DNA from: Paenibacillus sp. Soil750
GTDB lineage: Bacteria > Bacillota > Bacilli > Paenibacillales > NBRC-103111
Length of the DNA: 64,000 bases
Assembly (NCBI RefSeq): GCF_001428045.1
Contig: NZ_LMSD01000040.1
Span: 248,096-312,095 of the forward strand
Reading direction: 5' to 3'
Under the pieces are notes generated by a model that saw nothing but the letters and a program-made list of their open reading frames with translations, had not been told where the DNA came from and did no database searches. Below, one piece after another: positions 9,474-17,749 of the stretch. The position numbers and the translations under genes are program-made. The first letter of the stretch is position 1; the number at the start of each line of letters is the position of its first letter.

Positions 9474-9511
9474 AAAAAGACTGCCATTACTTAAGTAAAG
9501 GCAGTCTTTTT
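9474..9511. terminator. Symmetrical terminator between csp and ydjO
   Basis: A 12-bp stem, AAAAAGACTGCC with GGCAGTCTTTTT, has T tracts on both strands. It begins 8 nt beyond the csp stop and would end that transcript. Confidence 0.9.
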
Positions 9512-9518
9512 AATTATA

Positions 9519-9719
9519 TTACAGTTTTACAACGTTTTCTGCTTGTGGTCCGCGGTTACCTTGAACTACGCTGAATTCAACGGATTGACCTTCGTCCAAA
9601 GTTTTGAAACCTTCACCTTGGATTGCGGAGAAGTGAACGAATACATCGTTGCCGCCTTCAACTTCGATGAAACCGAAACCTTTTTCTGCGTTAAACCATT
9701 TTACTGTACCAGTAGCCAT
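9519..9719 (-). CDS. cspA: CspA-family cold-shock protein (first copy)
   Basis: A 66-residue single cold-shock domain that binds single-stranded RNA/DNA and acts as an RNA chaperone. RNP1 (KGFGFIEV) and RNP2 (DVFVHFSAI) are both intact. The ATG at 9719 follows GGAGG at 9-nt spacing; the open frame further upstream is the untranslated leader. It differs from the second copy at 27.5 kb by only a few residues (for example ATGT for AVGT). A leader of about 130 nt with a conserved hairpin precedes it, which suggests post-transcriptional control by temperature. Confidence 0.96.
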   Translation of the reverse strand: MATGTVKWFNAEKGFGFIEVEGGNDVFVHFSAIQGEGFKTLDEGQSVEFSVVQGNRGPQAENVVKL

Positions 9720-9850
9720 TGTGAAATACCTCCAAAAATTATTAACATGTTTTTTATTCTTCAAAGAGAAAAAATTCACACATTGTATAAGGTTCACTAA
9801 CAAAAATGAAAACCCTTTACAATATGTGAATTCAGGTTCTATTTGTCGAT
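9720..9850 (-). promoter_or_regulatory. Structured 5' leader of the first csp gene
   Basis: A hairpin (arms 9782-9796 and 9807-9823) and the flanking tracts, including ACATGTTAATAA just before the ribosome site, are closely matched in the leader of the second csp gene. Cold-shock genes often use such leaders as thermosensors; that role is inferred here. Confidence 0.65.
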
Positions 9851-9857
9851 TGGATTT

Positions 9858-9886
9858 ATCATAACACACCACTCATGAAAACGCAA
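9858..9886 (-). promoter_or_regulatory. Sigma-A promoter of the first csp gene
   Basis: Minus strand TTGCGT (9886-9881), 17-nt spacer, TATGAT (9863-9858). It predicts a start near 9850 and a long leader. Confidence 0.75.
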
Positions 9887-9969
9887 ACTATTTCCAGACT
9901 TTACAAGTATAAAATTAAAAAAAGGGCTCCCCAACTTTAGTCTAGGTTGCCCCTTGGTCTCCAGACGGT

Positions 9970-9997
9970 TTGATGCGCAGGGCAGGGGGACTATACT
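9970..9997 (+). promoter_or_regulatory. Probable promoter of the multicopper oxidase pair
   Basis: TTGATG (9970-9975), a 16-nt G-rich spacer and TATACT (9992-9997), about 30 nt before the GTG start. The G-rich spacer is unusual and could hold an operator, but no clear metal-regulator site is seen. Confidence 0.5.
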
Positions 9998-10027
9998 TGT
10001 GGTATCGAGTCTAGGAGGGTTTTAATC

Positions 10028-12136
10028 GTGTATAACGCAAGTATTCAAACGATATTAGCAGCAAGTGTTTTATTCGTCATTTTCACGTGGATCGGAAGCG
10101 TCAAAGCGTCCCGATTATTGTACAGCGGAAGCTTGGAGAAGCTGCACCGCAAAACGCGCAAGCTGCTCTTTTGGGCATGGTTTCCCATCATCCCTGCGGC
10201 AGCAATAGTAGCCGCCATCGTCTGGCTGCAGATGAACATGGACACGATTTTCTGGAAGGACCGCATCTTCCTGCAAGCTCCGCTAGTCGTTGTTCCGCTT
10301 TTGAGCATATGGTTCGTAGCCGTTCCTAAGCTGCTGAAGCTTCGCTCTCTAACCAATATAAGCTTAACTGAGAGTGGCTCCACCATTGAGCCTGCTATGT
10401 TCCAAAGAGCCGCTAGCCCAGGCCTTATATTTCCTTACCAATTAACCGCGCTTAGCGCAGCAGCATCACTTTATTTCTCATTTGTACCTCCAGTTCCTTT
10501 CCACTGGTTAGAAATCACTATTCCGCTCGTAGTGTTTATTGTTTTAGCCGCTGGACTTTGGTTGAGACATAATCTGCGTGCCAAGCAGGTACGTAAAGCA
10601 CCTAACTATCAAGCACCTCGCCTATTGGCACGCTTTGGTGCCATGACGGGCGTTCTCATCGTGACCGCAGGTATCGGCTTCTATTTAATTACATTCGCGA
10701 TGGATAAAAGCGTACTGCCCGCCGAAATCGACATGGCCAGCGGAACGCATGATTACGGCGGCGGAGTGATAAGCGAGCATGCTGGCCATGACATGACCGC
10801 TATGTCCAATATGGCAGGCATGGTATCAGTGGCCGACCTAACGGGCCCGAAAGAGGGCACGCCCGATCGTCATTTTACACTCGTAGCGCAGAAAAAAACC
10901 GTCACACTCAGCTCTGGCAAAACGGTGGATGCTTGGACCTATAACGGTCAAATCCCTGGACCTGAGCTTCGTATGAAAGAAGGCGAACTCATTGAAGTCA
11001 CGCTAACGAACGAGGATATTGATGTTGGTGTTACCGCCCATTGGCACGGTTTAGATGTACCTAATGCCGAAGACGGCGTCGCTGGGGCTACGCAAAATGC
11101 GGTAATGCCCGGTGAAACTTACACGTACCGTTTCCGCGCTGAGCAGGTGGGCAGCTTCTGGTACCATTCGCATCAGGATTCACAAGAAGCAGTGAGTATG
11201 GGGCTTTTCGGAGCGTTAATTGTAGAACCGAAAGAGGTTGCAGATACAACAACATTTACAATTCCGTTCAAAGATATCACGGTTATGACCCATCGTTGGA
11301 AGAATACGTTCGCTATTGGCGCAAATGATGAACTAGATCGTCAAGCAGTTGCTCCTGGGACGCCTGTCCGGATGCGACTCATCAACACAGATGATTGGGT
11401 CAATCAAACCTATACACTAGTGGGTACTCCTTTTGAAGTGGCTGCTATCGATGGGACAGATTTGAATAAGCCGGATCTCTTGACCAATACACGTGTCATT
11501 GTGCCAACTGGCGGACGATTTGATCTAACATTTGTTATGCCGGATCATCCTGTTTATTTAAATGTGGGAACGAATAAAAATGGAGGCATTCTTCTGTCAG
11601 CAGATGGCCGAGGGAACGTTCCTGAACTGCCGCAAACCGTAGCTTTCGATCCGCTTACCTATGGCAGTCCGAAGGCCACACCTTTTGATGCGGATAGCAA
11701 ATTTGATCGAGATTTCACACTGATTTTAGATAATAAACTAGGTTTCTATAACAGAAATTTCGATTTCCTTTATACATTGAATGGAAAAGTGTTCCCTGAT
11801 GCACCGATGTTCATGGTGAAGGAAGGGGATCTGGTTAAAACGACGTTCGTTAATCGTGGAAATGTCGAGCATCCAATGCATTTACATGGTCATCATGTGC
11901 TCGTCCTTTCACGCAATGGCAAGCCTTCCACAGGCAGTCCATGGTGGTCGGATACGCTAGACGTTCAGCCTGGGGATACGTATGAGGTCGCTTTCGTTGC
12001 TAATAATCCAGGTCTATGGATGGATCACTGCCATAATCTTGTGCACGCTGCCGCGGGGATGTCGATGCATTTGATGTATGAAGGGATTACAACGCCATTT
12101 TCGGTTGGAAGCGGCACACAGAATCATCCGGAATAA
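10028..12136 (+). CDS. Multicopper oxidase with polytopic membrane N-terminus (first of pair)
   Basis: A laccase or nitrite-reductase-like copper enzyme anchored in the membrane. The first 225 of 702 residues form about five or six hydrophobic helices, which is not usual for this family. A His/Met-rich linker follows (HAGHDMTAMSNMAGM, about 251-265), then cupredoxin domains facing outside. Copper ligands are HWHG (H338, H340), YHSH (H380, H382), HPMHLHGHH, and H667-C668-H669...H673...M678, so type 1 and trinuclear sites all look intact. The start is GTG with AGGAGG 10 nt upstream. Its paralogue follows after 22 nt. Roles in copper tolerance or metal/phenol oxidation are plausible. Confidence 0.93.
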   Translation: MYNASIQTILAASVLFVIFTWIGSVKASRLLYSGSLEKLHRKTRKLLFWAWFPIIPAAAIVAAIVWLQMNMDTIFWKDRIFLQAPLVVVPLLSIWFVAVPKLLKLRSLTNISLTESGSTIEPAMFQRAASPGLIFPYQLTALSAAASLYFSFVPPVPFHWLEITIPLVVFIVLAAGLWLRHNLRAKQVRKAPNYQAPRLLARFGAMTGVLIVTAGIGFYLITFAMDKSVLPAEIDMASGTHDYGGGVISEHAGHDMTAMSNMAGMVSVADLTGPKEGTPDRHFTLVAQKKTVTLSSGKTVDAWTYNGQIPGPELRMKEGELIEVTLTNEDIDVGVTAHWHGLDVPNAEDGVAGATQNAVMPGETYTYRFRAEQVGSFWYHSHQDSQEAVSMGLFGALIVEPKEVADTTTFTIPFKDITVMTHRWKNTFAIGANDELDRQAVAPGTPVRMRLINTDDWVNQTYTLVGTPFEVAAIDGTDLNKPDLLTNTRVIVPTGGRFDLTFVMPDHPVYLNVGTNKNGGILLSADGRGNVPELPQTVAFDPLTYGSPKATPFDADSKFDRDFTLILDNKLGFYNRNFDFLYTLNGKVFPDAPMFMVKEGDLVKTTFVNRGNVEHPMHLHGHHVLVLSRNGKPSTGSPWWSDTLDVQPGDTYEVAFVANNPGLWMDHCHNLVHAAAGMSMHLMYEGITTPFSVGSGTQNHPE

Positions 12137-12158
12137 GAATTCCATGGGGGAAATATAC

Positions 12159-14276
12159 ATGACAGAAGATCTATTTGGTGCCGCAGGATTTAGTTCCTTC
12201 GGCCTTCTTTTTTTGTGGTCCATCGCAGCCTATTGGAGCAGCCGTTTGTCCTATAGCTCGGGGCATAGGCAGTTGCGCCGCAGGTCTTTGGGGCTACTCA
12301 CCCTCATTCTGCTAGGTGAGGGACTTGCACTGGTTAAAGCCACGATCATACTCAGCTCATGGCCGTCAGGTTGGCCAGCCATGCAGGTAAAACTGGGGCT
12401 GGAACTGGGGTTGTTCGTCGCTCCGGCGCTAGCGACGCTGATGTGGTCCGTACCGAGGCTGTGGCGATTAGCACGGACAGATGGTGGGCCGCAGGGCGAA
12501 GCCCTACCTGCGGAAATGCGGGTGAGCGCCGCGCATATCGCGGTGGCGCTGCCGGTGCAAGCGGTCATGCTGGGCGCGATGACCGTGTTCTTTTACACCT
12601 TCTTCACCGCGGTTCCACTGCCGGTGAAGATGATTATCGTGCCAGCGCTGCTAGCCGCAGCCGGCACTTCCGTGCAGGGGTATCGGCTGCACCGCCGACA
12701 CCTAGCCATGCGCAGCCCCGCGTGGACGAAGCCACGGCTCGGGGTGCGGGTAGTGCGCGCAGCCGCCGGTGTCCTAGCGGCGGCTGCTGGGTTAGTCATC
12801 TGGCTGAGCGCAGCTAGCCAGATGAGCCGTTTGCCCGCCGAAATGAACATGGCGGCGGGGGTCGTGGACTACGGCGGCGGCGCAGCGCCGGCCACTACTG
12901 ACCACGCCGCCCACCACGCCGTAGGCGGGACGAGCGTAGCGACGCTGACGGGTCCCCGCGAGGGGACACCGGATCAACGGTTTACGCTCACGGCCAGCAA
13001 GAAAACGGTGGCGCTCAGCTCTGGCAAACAGGTGGAAGCGTGGACGTTTAACGGCCAGCTGCCAGGCCCAGAGCTGCGCGTGAAGCAAGGTCAATTGGTA
13101 GAAGTCACGTTGGTAAACGCTGATATTGATGATGGCGTAACCCTGCATTGGCACGGTCTTGACGTCCCCAACGCAGAAGATGGCGTTGCTGGTGTGACAC
13201 AAAATGCCGTCATGCCAGGCCAAACTTATGTGTACCGATTCATAGCAAGTGATGCAGGTACCTATTGGTACCATTCGCATCAGCAATCGTATGTAGGAGC
13301 CGGTAAAGGACTGTTCGGATCGTTACTTGTTGAGCCCGCTGAGACTTCGACCGAAATTAAGCCAAATGAACTAGATATCCCGATTATTGCACACACCTAT
13401 ACGACCGTAGATGGCACATCGAATACGATCTCCTTCGGAGCTTCGGATAAGCGGCAAATCCGCCAGATTACGTCGGGTACACCGGTTCGCTTACGTCTTA
13501 TTAATACGGATAATTCACCGATGATGTTTAAGTTAGTAGGAACTGCTTTTCAAGTGGCCGCCATTGATGGAACGAGTCTGCTTGGGCCCACAGATCTAGT
13601 AGGGAAAGATCTTCTCCTCGCTGCAGGCGGGCGTTATGATGTGACGTTTACGATGCCAGAGGGAAATGTGCTTCTAGGTCCACAGTCCGAGAAAAGAGGA
13701 GGGAGCCACGCTGCCTTGGTAATGAGTCCAGACGGTAGAGATGGGGATTTCAGCGAAGCGATGAGTCAGCGAGGAGATATCTGGGATCCGCTAACGTATG
13801 GCAGCCACGCTGCCAAAGCTGTTGCCGCGTTCACAGGACATTATGATCGTGAATTCCAGCTTATTTTAGATAAACGATTGGGCTTATTCAACGGAAGATT
13901 CGCCTATTCGTTTACGATCAACGGCAAACTTTTTCCTGATACACCAATGTTGGTGGTGAAGGAGGGCGACATTGTGAAAACGACGATCGTTAATCATAGC
14001 AGCGCTAGTCATCCCATGCATTTGCATGGACACCACATGTTGGTGCTGAGTCGCAACGGGCAGCCTTCATCCGGAAGTCCCTGGTGGGTGGATACGTTGA
14101 ACGTTGCTGCAGGCGAAACGTACGAGGTTGCATTTGTCGCGGATAATCCAGGGCTCTGGATGGACCATTGCCACAATCTGCAGCATGCGACGGTGGGAAT
14201 GACGATGCATTTGATGTATGAGGGGATCACAACGCCATATTCGGTTGGAAGTGCAACGTCGAACCATCCAGAGTAA
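12159..14276 (+). CDS. Multicopper oxidase with polytopic membrane N-terminus (second of pair)
   Basis: A tandem paralogue of the preceding gene, 705 residues from ATG 12159 (GGGGG 8 nt upstream). It has the same layout: hydrophobic helices over about 220 residues, a linker, the shared TGPxEGTPD motif, and cupredoxin domains with HWHG, YHSH, HPMHLHGHH and H670-C671-H672...H676...M681. Full copper sites suggest an active enzyme. The linker lacks the Met-rich run of its partner and has DHAAHH instead. The 5' third (about 12360-13080) is far richer in G+C than the rest of the gene and than the paralogue. It presumably shares the upstream gene's transcript. Confidence 0.92.
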   Translation: MTEDLFGAAGFSSFGLLFLWSIAAYWSSRLSYSSGHRQLRRRSLGLLTLILLGEGLALVKATIILSSWPSGWPAMQVKLGLELGLFVAPALATLMWSVPRLWRLARTDGGPQGEALPAEMRVSAAHIAVALPVQAVMLGAMTVFFYTFFTAVPLPVKMIIVPALLAAAGTSVQGYRLHRRHLAMRSPAWTKPRLGVRVVRAAAGVLAAAAGLVIWLSAASQMSRLPAEMNMAAGVVDYGGGAAPATTDHAAHHAVGGTSVATLTGPREGTPDQRFTLTASKKTVALSSGKQVEAWTFNGQLPGPELRVKQGQLVEVTLVNADIDDGVTLHWHGLDVPNAEDGVAGVTQNAVMPGQTYVYRFIASDAGTYWYHSHQQSYVGAGKGLFGSLLVEPAETSTEIKPNELDIPIIAHTYTTVDGTSNTISFGASDKRQIRQITSGTPVRLRLINTDNSPMMFKLVGTAFQVAAIDGTSLLGPTDLVGKDLLLAAGGRYDVTFTMPEGNVLLGPQSEKRGGSHAALVMSPDGRDGDFSEAMSQRGDIWDPLTYGSHAAKAVAAFTGHYDREFQLILDKRLGLFNGRFAYSFTINGKLFPDTPMLVVKEGDIVKTTIVNHSSASHPMHLHGHHMLVLSRNGQPSSGSPWWVDTLNVAAGETYEVAFVADNPGLWMDHCHNLQHATVGMTMHLMYEGITTPYSVGSATSNHPE

Positions 14277-14355
14277 CGGTATTCACCATTTCGACAAGAT
14301 TGGAAGCCGTTTTTTCAAAAAAGAGGGAGGGCATGTCACATTAACTTACACACAG

Positions 14356-14385
14356 TTGACAAAACATACCTTGGCAGTTTACTCT
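14356..14385 (+). promoter_or_regulatory. Promoter of the riboswitch-controlled gene
   Basis: A perfect -35 TTGACA (14356-14361), an 18-nt spacer and a weak -10 TACTCT (14380-14385). Transcription should start near 14392, about 30 nt before the aptamer. Confidence 0.65.
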
Positions 14386-14420
14386 AAAAGAGGAAGGCAC
14401 GACAAATTGCATATCACCTC

Positions 14421-14487
14421 TTTCGTATAACCTTAATGATTGGATTAAGGGTCTCTACTTAGAAACCGTAAATTTCTAGCTACGAAA
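14421..14487 (+). ncRNA. Purine riboswitch aptamer, C74 (guanine) type
   Basis: All core parts of the purine aptamer are present. P1 is TTTCGTA (14421-14427) with TACGAAA (14481-14487). P2 is CCTTAAT with ATTAAGG (14431-14437, 14444-14450). J2/3 is GTCTCTAC. P3 is TTAGAAA with TTTCTAG, and L3 is CCGTAAA (14466-14472). The specificity base, position 74 in xpt numbering, is C14480, which selects guanine or hypoxanthine over adenine. L2 is GATTGG, one base shorter than the usual GATATGG, but the GG that kisses L3 is kept. It controls the amidohydrolase gene starting at 14577. Confidence 0.93.
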
Positions 14488-14532
14488 AATGTGCACTGAG
14501 CAACAGGCATATTTTTCATGGCTAGTTTTTTT
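14476..14532 (+). terminator. Riboswitch expression-platform terminator overlapping the aptamer
   Basis: A 19-position stem (14476-14494 with 14507-14525, one mismatch and two G-U pairs) with a 12-nt loop is followed by seven T's. Its 5' arm is the 3' strand of P3, base C74 and the whole 3' strand of P1. Folding of the aptamer therefore directly prevents the terminator. Confidence 0.88.
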
Positions 14533-14576
14533 GTGCCTACATTTTCATATATTAGGGGAGTAGGAGGTTTTGATCG

Positions 14577-15911
14577 ATGACAACGATTTTAATTAAAGAT
14601 GCTCAGATCGTGACCATGAATCGGAGCGGCGACATCATAACGGGGGATATTCTGATCGAAAATGACCGCATTACCGCGATCGGGCCCGATTTGAACCCTA
14701 CACATGCAGATAAAGTCATCAACGCCAAGAATCGCACGATCATTCCAGGCTTCATTCAGACGCACATTCACCTGTGCCAGACATTGTTCCGAGGTAAAGG
14801 TGACGATCTGGAGCTTATGGATTGGTTGAAAAAGCGAATTTGGCCGCTTGAAGCCTCCCATGATGAGGAGTCGATTTACTATTCAGCGATGCTCGGTATT
14901 GGTGAACTGATTCAAAGCGGCACCACAACAATTGTGGACATGGAGACAGTTCATCACACCGATTTTGCTTTTCAGGCGATTGCTGAGAGCGGGATTCGTG
15001 CGCTGTCAGGCAAGGTGATGATGGACAAAGGGGACGAAGTTCCGTTCGCCTTGCAGGAAAATACGACAGAATCGCTTCAACAAAGCGTTGATTTGCTGGA
15101 AAAATGGAACGGGCACGACGACGGTCGTATCCAATACGCGTTCTCACCGCGTTTTGTTATCTCGTGTACGGAAGAGCTGCTGCGCGAGGTTCGCAATTTG
15201 TCCGAACAGTACAACGTGAAAGTCCACACGCATGCTTCTGAAAATCTCGGAGAAATCGAGATCGTGCAAGCGGAAACGGGCATGCGCAACGTTGTTTACC
15301 TCGATCATCTCGGCTTAGCGAATGAGCGATTGATCTTGGCGCACTGCATCTGGCTCGATGAGCAAGAGAAACGCATCATCCACGAGCGAGGCGTGCATGT
15401 CAGCCACTGCCCTGGCTCCAACCTGAAGCTGGCTTCAGGGATCGCCGAAACCCCCGAGATGCTCAAGCTGGACATCTCGGTTAGCTTAGGGGCAGATGGT
15501 GCGCCGTGCAACAACAACCTCGATATGTTCAACGAGATGCGGCTCGCTGCGCTCATCCAAAAGCCCGTGCACGGACCGACGGCGATGAATGCGCAGACGG
15601 TGTTCCGCATGGCGACCATCGGCGGCGCGCGCGCCGTGGGTATGGAGGGTGAGATCGGCTCTTTAGAAGTCGGCAAGAAAGCCGACCTCGCGATCCTCGA
15701 TCTCAACAACTTCCACACGTATCCGTCATACGACGTGGATCCGATCTCTCGCATCGTCTACTCGGCGACGCGTGCTGATGTCGAAACGACGATCATCAAT
15801 GGTCGGATCGTCATGGAAAACCGCATCCTGCGGACGGTAGATAAGGACATCGTCCTGCCCGAAGCGAACCGCTCGATTCAGCGGTTGTTGAAGAGAGCGA
15901 ATCTGCGCTAG
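14577..15911 (+). CDS. Amidohydrolase, guanine deaminase/5'-deoxyadenosine deaminase family
   Basis: A cytoplasmic metal-dependent purine-type deaminase (COG0402, SsnA/TrzA-like), 444 residues. Metal and catalytic residues are visible: HIHL near 63-66, HTHASEN, AHC, and D in GADGAPCNN. The ATG at 14577 follows AGGAGG at 9-nt spacing. The closest families I recall are 5'-deoxyadenosine deaminases and guanine or 8-oxoguanine deaminases; sequence alone does not settle which. The C74-type purine riboswitch in front points to guanine or a related base. The gene has its own promoter and terminator and is not linked to other purine genes here. Confidence 0.9.
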   Translation: MTTILIKDAQIVTMNRSGDIITGDILIENDRITAIGPDLNPTHADKVINAKNRTIIPGFIQTHIHLCQTLFRGKGDDLELMDWLKKRIWPLEASHDEESIYYSAMLGIGELIQSGTTTIVDMETVHHTDFAFQAIAESGIRALSGKVMMDKGDEVPFALQENTTESLQQSVDLLEKWNGHDDGRIQYAFSPRFVISCTEELLREVRNLSEQYNVKVHTHASENLGEIEIVQAETGMRNVVYLDHLGLANERLILAHCIWLDEQEKRIIHERGVHVSHCPGSNLKLASGIAETPEMLKLDISVSLGADGAPCNNNLDMFNEMRLAALIQKPVHGPTAMNAQTVFRMATIGGARAVGMEGEIGSLEVGKKADLAILDLNNFHTYPSYDVDPISRIVYSATRADVETTIINGRIVMENRILRTVDKDIVLPEANRSIQRLLKRANLR

Positions 15912-15935
15912 TAACCTTATGCGCCGTACAAACTA

Positions 15936-15986
15936 AAAGAGGCTGTACCTGTGCAATTAATCTACACAGGTACAGCCTCTTCTTTA
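15936..15986. terminator. Bidirectional terminator after the amidohydrolase
   Basis: A 17-bp perfect stem (AAGAGGCTGTACCTGTG and its complement) with an 11-nt loop. T-rich tracts occur on both sides, so it could also stop transcripts from the sulfatase operon. Confidence 0.9.
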
Positions 15987-16026
15987 GGGATGCAGCTCCC
16001 ACCATCGGCCGAAACCAGTGTTACAA

Positions 16027-16202
16027 GGGAACGTAGATGCCTTATTCCTCCGAAATCAACCGAAGTTGTGTCCGAGGGGAATCTGAGTGCGCTATTTGCC
16101 CGATTTCCGGCATTTCTGGCATTTTTCAGCTAAATAGCGCACTGTGGTTCCCTTCGACGTCGAATTCGCCTATTTTGCAGCCAATAGCGCATTCTCGTTC
16201 CC
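16027..16202. repeat. Intergenic quadruplet repeat, type B
   Basis: Four copies of a 20-nt word, consensus GGGAAxxxxxxTGCGCTATT. Two are direct at 16027 and 16077 and two inverted at 16133 and 16183. The spacing is 50 nt within each pair. The spacers of the two pairs also resemble each other in inverted orientation. Confidence 0.82.
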
Positions 16203-16237
16203 TGGATGGCCTTTGGTTGTGCTAGCTGCATACTTAC

Positions 16238-17707
16238 CTACGGTACAAGCCCTAGCCGCTCATACTGCTCCTGTGGCGCATCTGCATGACGCATGCCCTC
16301 TACCAGCAACCGAATCATATATGCCTCACGCTCTGTGTCTTCTATAGCTTGCTGCTGCTCATAATCCTTCGTAATATCGTACAGCTCCGTCTTCATAACC
16401 AGCTTATTCCCACTGTAGGGCTTATCTTTCATACTCACAGGTATTTTGTATAGGGGATAACGTGTATAAGGTAAATAGCGGCCCATTTCAATCGACTCCA
16501 CGTTCCCTTTGCCTAGATACGAACGAAACGTTGTCGGCATCGCCGTATACGTAAAGCATGGATGGTTATCTGCTGACAGCGGAGCCCTCATATACGTATA
16601 GGAGCCATCTGTTACATTCACCGCCATGCCATGATAGCCATAGATCGCCGCCTCGCGTACTTTGTCCTCACGGCCTTCCAGCAGTCCGCGAAGGGAGTGT
16701 CCCTTTACCGGCTCCGGGATGGGTACGCCCATGTAATCAAGGATGGTTGGCATGAGATCGATATTTTGCGAAAGCACCTCAATGCGCTTGCCAGCATTGC
16801 TGCTGCCAGGCGTATGGATCATCAATGGAATGTGCGCGAGCTCATTGAATACGTGCATTTGGTTTTTGCCCATCAGCTCATGCTCACCTAGAAGAAAACC
16901 GTGATCCGTAGTGAATACGAGCAGGGTGTCGTCCCACACGTTCAAGCGATCCATCGTATCCAGCAGTTTCCCTAACCAATGGTCAATCATGGTGAGGTTC
17001 GCGGCGTATCGCTTGCGCACATGGGCTACAGCCTCCTCTGGCACATCGACAGCCCCGTAGTTCGGCCAATTATAAAGCAGCCCTTCATAATCATCCTGAT
17101 AAAGATCGAGATAATGCTGCGGACAATCAAACGGCTCGTGAGGATCAAACGCCTCCACCATGAGGAAGTACTGATCTTCATCTTGGTTACTCTCCAACCA
17201 ATCACACGCTGCTTTCAGCGTACGCGGCCCAGGATAATCCTCTTCCTGAACAAATTTCTTCCGATTGCGTTCATACTGATCTCTGACCCTTCCGTAGTAA
17301 GCATCCGGTATGTCAGGCTTACTTACGGTGGAGTGCCAAGGATCGTCCTCCTGCCCGCGATGAAAGTCCCACGTCGTAAACGACTGGCAGTAATTTTCCC
17401 CGCCTGTGGCGAAATAGTGGTAGTGATCCGTCACGATATGACTAAACACACCTGCTTCCCGCAAAGTGCTCGGCAGCGTAACATCAAACGGCTCAATCCC
17501 GCCCCACCCCTTCTCCAGAAAGGCAGTTCGGCCTGTCATCATATCTCTTCTGGCTGGCATACACGGCAATGAGCCTGCCCAATGTTGTTCGAAAACAACC
17601 GACTTCTCAGCAAGCCGTTCGATATTGGGCGTTTGCACCCACGTTCCGCCGTAGGTTGAGAGCATATGGCGATTGAGCGTGTCCATCAGTACCACAATGG
17701 TTTTCAT
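16238..17707 (-). CDS. Sulfatase, formylglycine-dependent
   Basis: A type I sulfatase of 489 residues that removes sulfate esters, most likely from sugars. The catalytic signature CxPxR is present as C49-M-P-A-R53 in a full SLPCMPARRDMMTGR motif, so C49 should be converted to formylglycine. Metal-binding D9 and the TTDHG motif are also seen. No signal peptide is apparent, which suggests that imported sulfated sugars are hydrolysed inside the cell. The start has GGGGAGG at 8-nt spacing. It is the last gene of the operon binding protein, permease, permease, sulfatase. No sulfatase-activating enzyme is encoded in the window. Confidence 0.93.
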   Translation of the reverse strand: MKTIVVLMDTLNRHMLSTYGGTWVQTPNIERLAEKSVVFEQHWAGSLPCMPARRDMMTGRTAFLEKGWGGIEPFDVTLPSTLREAGVFSHIVTDHYHYFATGGENYCQSFTTWDFHRGQEDDPWHSTVSKPDIPDAYYGRVRDQYERNRKKFVQEEDYPGPRTLKAACDWLESNQDEDQYFLMVEAFDPHEPFDCPQHYLDLYQDDYEGLLYNWPNYGAVDVPEEAVAHVRKRYAANLTMIDHWLGKLLDTMDRLNVWDDTLLVFTTDHGFLLGEHELMGKNQMHVFNELAHIPLMIHTPGSSNAGKRIEVLSQNIDLMPTILDYMGVPIPEPVKGHSLRGLLEGREDKVREAAIYGYHGMAVNVTDGSYTYMRAPLSADNHPCFTYTAMPTTFRSYLGKGNVESIEMGRYLPYTRYPLYKIPVSMKDKPYSGNKLVMKTELYDITKDYEQQQAIEDTEREAYMIRLLVEGMRHADAPQEQYERLGLVP

Positions 17708-17749
17708 CGTATTTTCCTCCCCACTACGTAATCTGTCGTTTCACTCCAA

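Larger units (their letters stand above)
14277..14576 (+). other. Non-coding region with promoter and riboswitch
   Basis: No credible protein is encoded. The stretch carries the end of the oxidase operon, a promoter, a purine riboswitch, its terminator and the ribosome site of the amidohydrolase gene. The first 75 nt hold nothing that I recognise. Confidence 0.7.
15912..16237. other. Gene-free stretch between convergent genes
   Basis: It holds a bidirectional terminator and a four-copy repeat element. The short open frames here are made by the repeats and are not credible genes. Confidence 0.7.

Noticed and set aside
9905-9955. Terminator on the minus strand before the first csp gene
   Set aside because: There is a T tract after a G+C-rich stretch, but the two arms pair poorly and no minus-strand gene lies upstream to be terminated.
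14218-14430. A 70-codon open frame after the second oxidase
   Set aside because: It starts inside the oxidase gene in another frame and ends within the purine aptamer; the region is better explained by promoter and riboswitch.
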